A stretch of DNA of 64,000 nucleotides from contig NC_008786.1 in the NCBI RefSeq assembly GCF_000015565.1, positions 3,832,501 through 3,896,500 of the forward strand, written 5' to 3'. The notes under the pieces are model-generated. The model had not been told where the DNA came from. It was given only the letters and a program-made list of their open reading frames with translations, and did no database searches. Shown here piece by piece: positions 26,160-35,206 of this stretch. Source of the DNA: Verminephrobacter eiseniae EF01-2. Lineage in GTDB: Bacteria > Pseudomonadota > Gammaproteobacteria > Burkholderiales > Burkholderiaceae_C. The position numbers were made by a program, and so were the translations under genes. Numbering within the stretch: the first letter of the stretch is position 1; each line of letters begins with the position of its first letter.

Positions 26160-28250
26160 TCAAATACATTTAACTTCAGTGGATGGTGACAACAGGGCGT
26201 CGATGATTTCCAGATCGCCCTTGAGTTCGTGCTCCCAGGAGGGGAGGTCTATATCGGCGAGTTTGATTTTGATTTTGTCACCGATGGTGGCGTCAAGGGA
26301 TGAAGGATCGTCGCTGTCGCTGTCCCATGGCAGATCATCTTCGTCGAGGTTTTCCAACTGCTCAGTCTGGATGCTGGCGGCGTTGCCGGTCTGGTGAAAG
26401 GCGCTGATCGTGTCGAGCATGTTGGTGTGCTTGTCGCGCAGTGACTGTAGCGTCAGGCGGAAGGATGCGACCGAGCTTTCCAGGCGCTTGAGCAGGTTGA
26501 TCGTCATCAAGGCTTGCAGGCTTTTTTCGCGGTCGGTTTGTTTGAATCTGCCTTTGCCTGCGACTTGCGTGTCGTATTGCTCTTCGTATTTTTTGAGCCG
26601 GCTCGGCAGGATGTGGCTGACAGGGGCGTACACGGCGAGTTTGAGGCGGGACAGTTGCTCGAATATCTGGTTGAAGCTCATCACCTCGCTGCGGGCATTG
26701 ACCACCAGGGGGCAGCGCAGCGACAAGGGCTTGCGGCGTTCGGGGAAGGGGCCGATGTCCTTGGTGTCGTAAAAGGTCTGGATGTGCTTGCGCGAGCGCG
26801 CAATGGTGACGCTATCGAGTAATTCAAAGAAGTCGAAATCCAAAGCCTCCAGAATGGCGCGCGCGGTGCGCTCCGCTGGCGGGCGTTTGGCCCAGTCGTT
26901 GAAGCGGGCCTGCGCGGTGCGGAAAATGTCTTCCACCGTTTTGCCGGTGCGCAGCTTTTTGCTGAGTTGGCCGGAGTCGCCTTCGTAGGCCAGCGCCAAT
27001 TGATTGCGCAGGTCGTTGAAGCGGTTGTTGACCGGGGTGGCGGAGAGCATCAGCACCTTGGTTTTCACCCCTGCCTTGATGACTTGGTTCATCAGTTTCT
27101 GGTAGCGGGTCTCGCGCTCCTTGAAGGCGTCGTTGTTGCGGAAATTATGCGATTCGTCGATGACAACGAGGTCGTAGTTGCCCCAGTTGACGCGGTTGAG
27201 CGGCGTGCCGGACGATGCGCCACTGGTGCGGCCAAGGTCGGTGTGGCAGAGCACGTCATAATTGAAGCGGTCGCGGGCGAAGATATTGGTGGTGAGGTTG
27301 CGGTTGTAGTTGAGCCAGTTGTCGGCCAGTTTTTTGGGGCAGAGCACCAGCACCGAGCGATTGCGCAATTCGTAATATTTGACCACGGCCAGGGCAGTGA
27401 AGGTTTTGCCCAGGCCAACGCTGTCGGCCAGGATGCAGCCGCTGTAGGTTTCGAGTTTGTTGATGATGCCGGTGGCGGCATCCTTTTGGTAGTTGAAGAG
27501 TTTTTTCCAGATGAGCGTGTCCTGATAACCCGTGCGGTCGTTCGGCAGGACATCTTCGTCGAGGTCGTTCAAAAACTCATTGAAGATATGATGGAGCATC
27601 AGGAAGTAGATGTTTTCGGGTGAGTTCTCCTGGTACACCGAGGCGATATGTTCGAAAATCTGCACCGTCACATCTTCGAGCTTCTCGCTGTCTTGCCAGA
27701 TTTGATCGAACAGGCTGAGGTAGCTTGCGGTGAAGCCCGGTTCGTCCATTTTGTTGACGAAGTTGGAGATGGCGTTGCCCGGCTGGTAGACAATATCGAC
27801 GGCGGTAAAGCCGTGCAGGGGCATGTAGGTGGTGTCCGTGGCGGCACTCTGCACGCAGGCGAATTGCTGCATGGGGGCTTGGTGGCGATTGCTTTTGAAG
27901 CTGGCCTTGCGGCGTATCCAGTCGGCGCACTCTTTGGCAATGGCGCGCTGATTGAGTTGGTTGCGCAACTGAATCTCGAATTCGCTGCCGTGCAGACTGC
28001 GTTCCCGATCGAGTTTGGGGATGTGGAATTCCTTGCGCTCCTTGCGAATCTTGTCCGTGACTTGGTTGGCGACGAAGGTGGGCGCGGTGAAGATGAAGCG
28101 CAGTTCGTCGATTTTTTCCAACTCTGCCTTGAGCGCTTCAAATGCGTACATCGAAAAGCAGGATGCGGCAATCTTCAGGCGGGCGCCGGGTTGGAGGGTC
28201 CGCTTCAGGTCGTCGCCGAGCAGGTGGGTGATGTTGTCGATGAGTTCCAT
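26160..28250 (-). CDS. SNF2-type helicase with PLD-like N-terminus, C-terminally truncated
   Basis: The 696-residue protein has an N-terminal PLD-like region (LKIAASCFSMYAFEALKAEL and IQLRNQLNQRAIAKECADWI) and helicase domain 1, with Walker A ILADSVGLGKTFTALAVVKY, DEAH-type box LVVIDESHNFRNND and motif III LMLSATPVNNRF. It stops after HELKGDLEIIDALLSPSTEV. Members of this family known to me continue for several hundred residues with helicase domain 2 (motifs IV-VI), which is wholly absent here. The SIR2 gene begins 10 bp beyond the stop. The protein should therefore lack normal translocase activity unless another subunit completes it. The ATG at 28250 is preferred to a TTG at 28253. Confidence 0.85.
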   Translation of the reverse strand: MELIDNITHLLGDDLKRTLQPGARLKIAASCFSMYAFEALKAELEKIDELRFIFTAPTFVANQVTDKIRKERKEFHIPKLDRERSLHGSEFEIQLRNQLNQRAIAKECADWIRRKASFKSNRHQAPMQQFACVQSAATDTTYMPLHGFTAVDIVYQPGNAISNFVNKMDEPGFTASYLSLFDQIWQDSEKLEDVTVQIFEHIASVYQENSPENIYFLMLHHIFNEFLNDLDEDVLPNDRTGYQDTLIWKKLFNYQKDAATGIINKLETYSGCILADSVGLGKTFTALAVVKYYELRNRSVLVLCPKKLADNWLNYNRNLTTNIFARDRFNYDVLCHTDLGRTSGASSGTPLNRVNWGNYDLVVIDESHNFRNNDAFKERETRYQKLMNQVIKAGVKTKVLMLSATPVNNRFNDLRNQLALAYEGDSGQLSKKLRTGKTVEDIFRTAQARFNDWAKRPPAERTARAILEALDFDFFELLDSVTIARSRKHIQTFYDTKDIGPFPERRKPLSLRCPLVVNARSEVMSFNQIFEQLSRLKLAVYAPVSHILPSRLKKYEEQYDTQVAGKGRFKQTDREKSLQALMTINLLKRLESSVASFRLTLQSLRDKHTNMLDTISAFHQTGNAASIQTEQLENLDEDDLPWDSDSDDPSSLDATIGDKIKIKLADIDLPSWEHELKGDLEIIDALLSPSTEVKCI

Positions 28251-28540
28251 CAAGTGTCGGCTTTTGAAGGCATGGCGTGGCCCGGAATTTGCCGATCGGG
28301 CGGCGCAGACGGCGAAAAAGAGGGTGGAAACGGATTCAGATCGTCGTCGATTCTAAATGCCGGCGTATCTTCTGGCCGGATTCGCTCGCAGATTGATACG
28401 CAGGCATCCAATGCCTGAATGCTGGAGGTTGTGCTGGCGTGTAAGCTATACGGGTTTCGGCGCCGGGGCGCTTTGCTTTGGCGTCGCCTTGCAAGCCTGC
28501 GCTTGCCAGCGCATGTTGCGCGCCAGGAGATGAGGCACCG

Positions 28541-29296
28541 ATGAAACTGGCACTGCTGTCAGACATCCATTCCAACCGCCAGGCCCTGCACGCCTGCATC
28601 GAGCACGCCCGCGCGCAAGGTGCGCAGCAGTTTGCCCTGCTGGGCGACCTCGTGGGCTATGGCGCCGACCCCGTTGCCGTGGTCGAGCAGGCCATGGAAC
28701 TGGCGCACCAGGGTGCGTTGCTGGTGCAAGGCAACCACGACGCGATGGCGCTGTCACCGCCGGCCACGCCACGCAAGCATGGCGAATTGGGCGCGCAGTG
28801 GACACACGCGCAGTTGGGCGCGGAGCACCGGGCCTTTCTGCAGTCGCTGCCGCTCACCGCGCGCTGGGGCAGCGTTTTGCTGGTGCACGCCAGTGCCGAT
28901 GCGCCTGAGCAATGGCGCTATGTCGAAGACTCCGACGCCGCCGAGCGCAGCCTGAGCGCCGCCTTGGCCATGGACCCGGCCATCCGCTATGTGTTTTGCG
29001 GCCATGTGCATGTGCAGACGCTGTATTTCCTCAGTTCCACGGCCAAACTGATGCGCTTTGCCCCCGTGCCCGGGGTGCGTGTGCCCGTGCTGGCGCACCG
29101 CCAGTGGCTGGGCATCGTCGGCTCGGTGGGGCAGCCGCGCGATCGCGACGCCCGCGCCATGTACGCGCTGTTCGACGATGTGGCTGCGCAGTTGACCTTC
29201 CACCGCCTGCCCTATGACCACCTGGCTGCGGCGGCCGCCATCCGTGCGGCGGGACTGCCTGCCTTCTACGCCGAACGGCTGGCGAGCGGCCGATGA
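28541..29296 (+). CDS. Calcineurin-type metallophosphoesterase
   Basis: The 251-residue enzyme has the metal-binding motifs of the family: LLSDIHSNRQAL (D-x-H), LLGDLVGYGADP (GD), VQGNHDAM (GNHD) and FCGHVHVQTL (GHxH). This branch often contains phosphodiesterases or protein phosphatases. Its stop overlaps the start of a Ser/Thr kinase gene by four bases, so it is a candidate to reverse that kinase's phosphorylation. The ATG at 28541 directly precedes the first conserved motif. Confidence 0.9.
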   Translation: MKLALLSDIHSNRQALHACIEHARAQGAQQFALLGDLVGYGADPVAVVEQAMELAHQGALLVQGNHDAMALSPPATPRKHGELGAQWTHAQLGAEHRAFLQSLPLTARWGSVLLVHASADAPEQWRYVEDSDAAERSLSAALAMDPAIRYVFCGHVHVQTLYFLSSTAKLMRFAPVPGVRVPVLAHRQWLGIVGSVGQPRDRDARAMYALFDDVAAQLTFHRLPYDHLAAAAAIRAAGLPAFYAERLASGR

Positions 29297-30738
29297 AGCG
29301 CCTGGAAGCCGGCGCCGAGATGGACGGTTTTCGCGTGCGCGAATGCCTGCACGCAGGCGGCATGGCGCATATCTACACGGTGGACTACGCCCAGGCCGGA
29401 CGCAGCCCCGGCTTTGCCATGGCGATGAAGATCCCGCGCATGACGGCCGGTGACGGCGCAGAGAACATTGTCAGCTTCGAGGTCGAGCTGCAGATACTGC
29501 CCGTGCTCACCGGCCCGCATGTGCCGCGTTTCGTCGCCGCCGGCGATCTGCTGCGCCTGCCCTACCTGGTGATGGAATACATACCGGGGCAGACGCTGCA
29601 GCACTGGATCGATGCCCCCGAGCGCAGCGACAGCAGCACCATTGCGCGCCTGGGCACGGCCGTCGCGCATGCCGCCCACAGCCTGCACCAGCAGAACGTA
29701 TGCCACCTGGATCTGAAGCCCGCCAACGTGCTCATCCGGGATGACGGCAGCGCCGTGCTGCTCGATTTCGGCCTCTCGTGCCACGCGCATTACCCCGACC
29801 TGCTGGCCGAAGAGATGCGCCAGGCCGTCGGCTCGCCCGCGTGGATCGCGCCCGAGCAGGTCGTGGGCGTGCGCGGCGACCCGCGCAGCGACATCTTTGC
29901 CATCGGCGTCATGCTGTACGAGCTGGCCACCGGCGAACTGCCTTTTGGCGCCCCCGGCACCCGCAGCGGCATGAGGCAGCGCCTGTGGATGACGCCGGCA
30001 CCACCGCGCCAGCACCGCGCCGACATCCCGCCCTGGTTGCAAGAGGTCATCCTGCGCTGCCTGGAGCCCGAGGCCGCCAACCGCTACCCATCGGCCGCCC
30101 ATCTGGCCTTTGACCTGTCCAACCCGGGGCAGATATCGATCACCGAACGCGGCCAGCGCACCCGGGGCCTGTCGCTGCGCAGCCATTTCAAGCGCTGGAT
30201 CCGCGCCGCCGGCATGCACTACCAGCCCAGCCCCCGGCCCGCACAGCAGATCGAGGACACCCCCATCCTGATGGTGGCCGTGCCACATGCGGACGTGACG
30301 GACGCCACGCTGTACTCGCTGCGCCAGGCCGTGTCCCGCTCGCTCGGCATCAGGCCCGGCGCGCGGCTGGCCTGCGTGACGGTGCTGTCGCCGTCGGCCA
30401 GCAGTGCCAGCGACAGCGAACGCAGCGAAACCGCCCTGCACCGACAGCATATGGCGCGCTTGCAGCAATGGGCCCAGGCGCTTGAGCTCGGCGCGCACCC
30501 CGTGAGCTACCATGTGCTCGAATCGGGCGACGTGGCCCAGGCGCTGGTGCGCTACGCAAGCAGCAACCATGTGAGCATGATGATCCTCGGCGCCGCCACC
30601 CACGGCCTGCAGATGCAGCGCTTCATGGCCACCGTGCCCATGCGCGTGGCGCGCGATGCGCCCTGCACGGTGCTCCTGGTCAAGCAGGCGCTGCCGTTTG
30701 AGCAGTTGATCCGGGTTGCGGCGGATCGAGCTGTTTGA
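29293..30738 (+). CDS. Hanks-type Ser/Thr protein kinase fused to a UspA domain
   Basis: The 481-residue protein has an N-terminal protein kinase domain (about 12-275): catalytic lysine in FAMAMKIPRM, HLDLKPANVLI (His-Leu-Asp instead of His-Arg-Asp), LLDFGLS and SPAWIAPEQVV, with SDIFAIGVMLYEL. A universal stress protein domain occupies about 320-465 (TPILMVAVPHADVTDATLYS, and SNHVSMMILGAATHGLQMQR with the G-x2-G-x9-G-like nucleotide segment). The kinase lacks the HRD arginine, as in kinases not needing activation-loop phosphorylation. It is co-translated with the phosphoesterase, forming a likely kinase/phosphatase pair. Targets are unknown. Confidence 0.9.
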   Translation: MKRLEAGAEMDGFRVRECLHAGGMAHIYTVDYAQAGRSPGFAMAMKIPRMTAGDGAENIVSFEVELQILPVLTGPHVPRFVAAGDLLRLPYLVMEYIPGQTLQHWIDAPERSDSSTIARLGTAVAHAAHSLHQQNVCHLDLKPANVLIRDDGSAVLLDFGLSCHAHYPDLLAEEMRQAVGSPAWIAPEQVVGVRGDPRSDIFAIGVMLYELATGELPFGAPGTRSGMRQRLWMTPAPPRQHRADIPPWLQEVILRCLEPEAANRYPSAAHLAFDLSNPGQISITERGQRTRGLSLRSHFKRWIRAAGMHYQPSPRPAQQIEDTPILMVAVPHADVTDATLYSLRQAVSRSLGIRPGARLACVTVLSPSASSASDSERSETALHRQHMARLQQWAQALELGAHPVSYHVLESGDVAQALVRYASSNHVSMMILGAATHGLQMQRFMATVPMRVARDAPCTVLLVKQALPFEQLIRVAADRAV

Positions 30739-30879
30739 CAAGCGCGTCGATCAGAGATGACCACAACAGGTTCGCGCTGTGCCCGGCAGACCAGGGCCTG
30801 CCATCTTGTCGGCGCGGCCCTGGCTCCGTTTCCCGGTTCCCGGTTCAGCCGAGGCATTTGCCGGAAACCGCCGCCTGAT

Positions 30880-31228
30880 TCAGCCCTTCACGCGCACGAC
30901 TTGCTCGAGGGTGTGCAGGGTCTCGGTCGGACCGCGCTGGTTTGCCATCACCTGGTCGATGTCCTTGTCCGCGCCTGGAATCTCATCGATCACGCCTTTG
31001 TCCTTGCGGCAGAGGATGCCGGCGGTCTGAGCCTCCAGGTCGGCTTGGGTGACGTGCTTCTCGGCATCGGTTCTGCGCATGCGGCTCCAGCGCCGTGGGC
31101 GCTGGAGCAGAAGCGCTCGGGATTGCCCTTGCCACGGACGATGTGTAATGTGTAACTGCGCGCCCCATGCTGCCCGGCACGATGCCCAAGTCGCCTTCGC
31201 GGGCGCGAATGGCGCCTTTGCGGGTCAC
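30880..31228 (-). pseudogene. rtcB: 3' fragment of an RNA ligase RtcB gene
   Basis: One minus-strand frame reads VTRKGAIRAREGDLGIVPGS. After a frame change another reads SSAHGAGA with the catalytic-type HGAG, then CRKDKGVIDEIPGADKDIDQ and LEQVVRVKG at the exact C-terminal end. These are the final third of RtcB, the GTP-dependent RNA ligase. The N-terminal two thirds and the Mn-binding Cys-Asp-His region are gone, and at least one frameshift is present. Confidence 0.8.
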
Positions 31229-31255
31229 CCAGAGCAGACTTCCAGCCGCCCTTGC

Positions 31256-32227
31256 TCAGTCGGCCTTGATGCCCTCCCTGAAGATCAGGGCCTTGAAGAA
31301 CGCGCTGTCCTTCCGGACCCGGGTTGCGAATGCTGTCGGGCCTTCGAAGTCCGGGTACATGGATGCCATCAGCAGTTGCTGGCGCACATCAGGTGCGCGC
31401 AACGCCTTGCCCGCTTCTTCCTCCATGCGCGCCACGATCTCTGCGGGTGTTCCCTTTGGGGCAAAAATGCCGAACCAACTGCGTGTGTCGAGGTTGAAGC
31501 CGAGTTCCGCCAGCGTGGGGACATCGGGAATTTCGGGGTGTCTCTCGGCACTGCTGGTTGCCAGGCCCACCAGATCGCCACTTTTCACGCGCGGCAGTGT
31601 CACCGGGTCATACATGATGTCGATGCGCCCGCCGAGAAGGTCCATCATCGATTCCATCGAGCCCTTGTAAGGCACATGCAATACGTCGATACCGGCCTGC
31701 TTGTGCAAGAGCACTCCGGTCAGGTGCACGATGGTCCCGACTCCATTGGAGGCGAAGGTGTATTTGCCCGGCGCGGCCTTGGCGGCGGCGACGAATTTTC
31801 TGTAGTCGTCGAAAGCCTCGTTTTTGCGCCCTGTGATCAGGCCGTATCCGCAAGCGAGCTTGGCCACGGGGATGAAGTCCTGCGCCGAGAAATTGACCTG
31901 TCGCAGCCATGGCGCGATCGCGACGGCGGCGGTCGGCGCGACCAGGAAGGTGTAGCCGTCCGGCGCTGCGCGGGCTGCATATTCAGTGCCCAGGGTGGCG
32001 CCGGCACCGGGCTTGTTGTCGACGATGATGGATTGCCCGAGCGCCTTGGCAATGCGCTCGGCGGCAAACCGCGTGATCTGGTCTGACAGCCCGGCCGGAG
32101 GGTAAGGCGTAACGAAGTGGATTGGTTTGTGGGGCCAGCCGCGCGCGCCCTGGCTCCAGGCACGATGGCTGAGCAAGGACGCGCCCACCGAAGCGGCTAT
32201 GCAGAAACGGCGTCGATGCAGGTGCAT
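31256..32227 (-). CDS. Bug-type periplasmic solute-binding receptor
   Basis: The 323-residue protein has an N-terminal export signal (HRRRFCIAASVGASLLSHRAW) and the Bug/TctC fold: PIHFVTPYPPAGLSDQITR, SIIVDNKPGAGATLGTEYAA and IDVLHVPYKGSMESMMDLL. Bug receptors bind carboxylates and other small acids in the periplasm; many are orphans without a TctAB membrane partner, as here. The gene is the last of a leftward cluster with enoyl-CoA hydratase, acyl-CoA synthetase and another Bug receptor, suggesting uptake and activation of an organic acid. I chose the ATG at 32227; a TTG at 32251 is less likely. Confidence 0.9.
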   Translation of the reverse strand: MHLHRRRFCIAASVGASLLSHRAWSQGARGWPHKPIHFVTPYPPAGLSDQITRFAAERIAKALGQSIIVDNKPGAGATLGTEYAARAAPDGYTFLVAPTAAVAIAPWLRQVNFSAQDFIPVAKLACGYGLITGRKNEAFDDYRKFVAAAKAAPGKYTFASNGVGTIVHLTGVLLHKQAGIDVLHVPYKGSMESMMDLLGGRIDIMYDPVTLPRVKSGDLVGLATSSAERHPEIPDVPTLAELGFNLDTRSWFGIFAPKGTPAEIVARMEEEAGKALRAPDVRQQLLMASMYPDFEGPTAFATRVRKDSAFFKALIFREGIKAD

Positions 32228-32263
32228 GGCTGCGTTCTCATGGTTCGGCAAGTGACGCGAGGC

Positions 32264-33001
32264 TCAACGCCCGGTGAAGCAGGGGGCGCGTTTCTCACGA
32301 AACGAGGCCACTCCTTCCTGCAGGTCCGCGCTTTGGGCGATCGCGTCGAGCATGATGCGCTGGGGCAGATACAGTTCGGTGGAGGATTTGGGCATCGTGC
32401 TGCGGGCGATCGACTTCATCGCTTGCACTACCAGCGGGGCATTGCGAGCGATCTTCGCCGCAGTTTCGAGCGCTGACGCCAGGGCCTGCCCTTTGGGCAC
32501 CACGCGGTTGACCAATCCGATCTCGTAAGCGCGCTGGGCGCCCATCGCATCGCCCGTCATCAGCCATTCGAGTCCGGCCTTGTATTGCATGCGCGGCGGA
32601 AAACCCGCCATCACGCCGGCAAAGGCACCAATCTTCGCCTCGGGATAGATGAATTGGGCCTGCTCCTCGGCCACGGCCATGTCTGCCAGCATGACCATGG
32701 TGGCACCGGCGCCCACGGCAAAGCCATTGACTGCGCAGATGATGGGTTTGTCGCAGGGCACGAGGAGGTTGGGCATGCACAACCACACGTTTTTCGGCAG
32801 GTCCTTGAGGTCAGCGCCGGCGCTGAAGGCTTGCTCCCCCTGTGCTGTCAGCACGGCAACGCGATCGTCCCCGCAGGCGAAGCGCTTCCATGCTTCATGC
32901 AAACCCTGGACGACGGCGTTGTCGATGCAGTTGCGGGCTTCGGGGCGCCTGATGGTGATGAGGGCGATGTTTTCGCTCGATTCATAGGTGATGGCGGTCA
33001 T
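32264..33001 (-). CDS. Enoyl-CoA hydratase/isomerase family protein
   Basis: The 245-residue crotonase-fold enzyme shows the CoA-binding and oxyanion-hole segments AFSAGADLKDLPKN and ICAVNGFAVGAGATMVMLAD. The catalytic glutamates of true hydratases are at FIYPEAKIGAFAG, where one position is replaced, so the exact reaction is uncertain. It sits between an acyl-CoA synthetase and a Bug receptor, which suggests catabolism of an acid imported through the receptor. It starts with ATG at 33001. Confidence 0.88.
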   Translation of the reverse strand: MTAITYESSENIALITIRRPEARNCIDNAVVQGLHEAWKRFACGDDRVAVLTAQGEQAFSAGADLKDLPKNVWLCMPNLLVPCDKPIICAVNGFAVGAGATMVMLADMAVAEEQAQFIYPEAKIGAFAGVMAGFPPRMQYKAGLEWLMTGDAMGAQRAYEIGLVNRVVPKGQALASALETAAKIARNAPLVVQAMKSIARSTMPKSSTELYLPQRIMLDAIAQSADLQEGVASFREKRAPCFTGR

Positions 33002-33046
33002 GAAAAGCGTCTCCGCAGATGAGAATGGATGGGAATGGCCGGAGGA

Positions 33047-35206
33047 TCAGCCCAGCGTCGCGCGCGCGTCGGCGGCGGCAATCCGGGCGCCATTGACGAG
33101 CAGCGGGTTGATGTCCAGTTCGCGCAATCGGCCCCGCGAAGATGCGGCCAGCGAACCCAGCCGCACCAGCATGTCCGCAATGGCGTCCACATCGGCGGCC
33201 GGCCGGCCTCTGTAACCGGCCAGCAGCGCGCGGCTCTTGAGCGCCCCGAGCATCTGCAAAGCGGCGGCCTGCGAGAGTGGCGCGGGCGCGAGCTGAACGT
33301 CCTTCATCAGTTCCACCAACAGGCCGCCCGCGCCGACCATCACCAGCGCGCCAAAATCCGGGTCATGCCGGATTCCAAGAATCAGCTCGAAGTCGGCACG
33401 CCACATTTCGGTGACGAGGTAGCCGTCCAGCGCCTGAACGCCCGCCCTGCGCGCGGCCTCGGCAATGGCGGTGCAAGCGGCGCGCACGGCTTCGTCGCCC
33501 TGTACGCTCAGGCGCACGCCACCGATGTCGCTCTTGTGGACGATCTTTGCGCTCACGGCCTTGATGGCGACCAAAGTACCGATGCCGCGCGCTGCCCGCA
33601 CTGCGCCTTCAGGGTCGGCGGCAAATTGCCAGCGCGTGGTGGGAATGCCGTTGGCCTCCAGCAGGCGACGTGCGTCGGGCTCGGTCAGAAAGCCCGAGGG
33701 CAGATCGGCTGGAATGCCGCCGTCGGGCAGCAACCCGGCGGCAACTGCCGGCTCGGTTCTGCTGGCCAGCGCCGCCAGCACTTTCAGCGCGTCGTGCGGG
33801 CTATCGAAATAGCCGTGTCCGGCTGCGCGCAGCATCTGGCGCGCGATGTCGCCGTGGTTGCCTGCCCCTTGCACGAACAGCAGGGGTTTGCTGCTGCGGT
33901 CGGCGACCAAAATGGCGGCGGTGGCCACGCGCTCTTGCTGAGGTTGCGTGGTGAGCAACACGATGCCGGCGCCTATTGCGGGGTCCGCCATCACACGGTC
34001 GAGCGCAATCCCGACCGAGCCGCCGCCGACCTCGGGATCCGGGGGCGACAGGTGGTTGAGCATGCCGAAGTCGAACGGCAACTGTCGGTGCGATGCGGGC
34101 AGGACGCTTTGCACGGCAAGCTGCGTGGCATCGGACAGGATCGGCAACTCCAGGCCATGGGCCTCCAGCGCGTCGGCCAGCAGCGCACCTGCGCCGCCCG
34201 AGCCGGACGTCACGGCCACGCCGCGCGATTCGACCCGCTTGCCCCGCTGCAGCAGTTGGGCGCCTTGCAACAGGTCGTAGATGGTCTCGAAAAGGTAGAC
34301 CCCCCAGCGTCGGCAGATGGCCTCGAAAGCGGGCCAGGCGCCCGCCAAACTGGCCGTATGCGAGGCGGCGGCACGCGCGCCCGCTTCGCTGCGTCCGGAC
34401 TTGACGATGCACACTGGCTTGCGGACCGCTGCGGCCCGGGCCAGCAACGCCGTAAAGCGTGGGGCGTCCTTGACCGCTTCCATGTAGAGGCAGACGACAT
34501 CCGTCATCGGATCGTCGATCAGGTATTCAAAAAAGTCATTGAGGTCCAGATCGCTCTGGTTGCCTACCGAAATCGTGCTCGAAAAACCTGTGCCGATGTC
34601 CACGCCGCGCGAGATCATGGCCCCCATCAGCGCACCGCTCTGGCTGGCCAGGCCGATCCCGCCCGCAGGCAATGTGTCGATGCCGCCCATGACCACTGCC
34701 GTGGTGGCGCACAGACGGTGGTGGGTATTCATCAGCCCCATGCAGTTGGGGCCGATCAGCCGCACCCCGCCGGCGCGCGCGAGTGCGACCAGCGCTTGCT
34801 CGTCAGCGCACCCTTTCGGGCCTGTTTCCGCGAAACCGGCAGTGATGCAAAGGGCACACCCGACCTCTTTTTCGACACAGTCTTCGATGGCGGCGTACAC
34901 ATGCTCCCTGGGGACGAGCAGGATGGCCAGGTCCACCGCAGCGGGGCAATCCGGCAGTGTGCGGTAGGCTGGCAGCCCCATGAGTTCGGTGGCGCGCGCG
35001 TTGATCGGGTAAAGGGCACCGCCATGGTGGTGCCTGAGCATGTAGCGCAGCAGGCGCCCACCCCATTTGTCTTGGCTGTCGGACGCGCCGACGATGGCCA
35101 CCGAGGTCGGGTGCAGGATCTGGCGCACCGTTTGCCGGGGTGCCAGATGGAGACGGGATGCCGTGCCGGCGTGAAGGTTCATGACTTCCTCTTCGTTCAT
35201 TCGCAT
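33047..35206 (-). CDS. ADP/GDP-forming acyl-CoA synthetase (acetate-CoA ligase family)
   Basis: The 719-residue protein unites the alpha and beta parts of the NDP-forming synthetases. The CoA-binding domain begins ILHPTSVAIVGASDSQDKWG, the succinyl-CoA-synthetase-like domain has LIGPNCMGLMNTHHRL and GIGLASQSGALMGAMISRGV, the phospho-histidine segment is ARAAASHTASLAGAW, and an ATP-grasp C-terminus has AIKAVSAKIVHKSDIGGVRL and LRELDINPLLVNG. It makes an acyl-CoA from an acid with nucleotide hydrolysis. The ATG at 35206 overlaps the stop of the upstream Bug gene, so the cluster is one transcript. The substrate acid is unknown. Confidence 0.92.
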   Translation of the reverse strand: MRMNEEEVMNLHAGTASRLHLAPRQTVRQILHPTSVAIVGASDSQDKWGGRLLRYMLRHHHGGALYPINARATELMGLPAYRTLPDCPAAVDLAILLVPREHVYAAIEDCVEKEVGCALCITAGFAETGPKGCADEQALVALARAGGVRLIGPNCMGLMNTHHRLCATTAVVMGGIDTLPAGGIGLASQSGALMGAMISRGVDIGTGFSSTISVGNQSDLDLNDFFEYLIDDPMTDVVCLYMEAVKDAPRFTALLARAAAVRKPVCIVKSGRSEAGARAAASHTASLAGAWPAFEAICRRWGVYLFETIYDLLQGAQLLQRGKRVESRGVAVTSGSGGAGALLADALEAHGLELPILSDATQLAVQSVLPASHRQLPFDFGMLNHLSPPDPEVGGGSVGIALDRVMADPAIGAGIVLLTTQPQQERVATAAILVADRSSKPLLFVQGAGNHGDIARQMLRAAGHGYFDSPHDALKVLAALASRTEPAVAAGLLPDGGIPADLPSGFLTEPDARRLLEANGIPTTRWQFAADPEGAVRAARGIGTLVAIKAVSAKIVHKSDIGGVRLSVQGDEAVRAACTAIAEAARRAGVQALDGYLVTEMWRADFELILGIRHDPDFGALVMVGAGGLLVELMKDVQLAPAPLSQAAALQMLGALKSRALLAGYRGRPAADVDAIADMLVRLGSLAASSRGRLRELDINPLLVNGARIAAADARATLG

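Noticed and set aside
31084..31108. Perfect 11-bp hairpin as a terminator
   Set aside because: No T-run follows on either strand, and the palindrome is explained by the codons of the RtcB SSAHGAGA segment.
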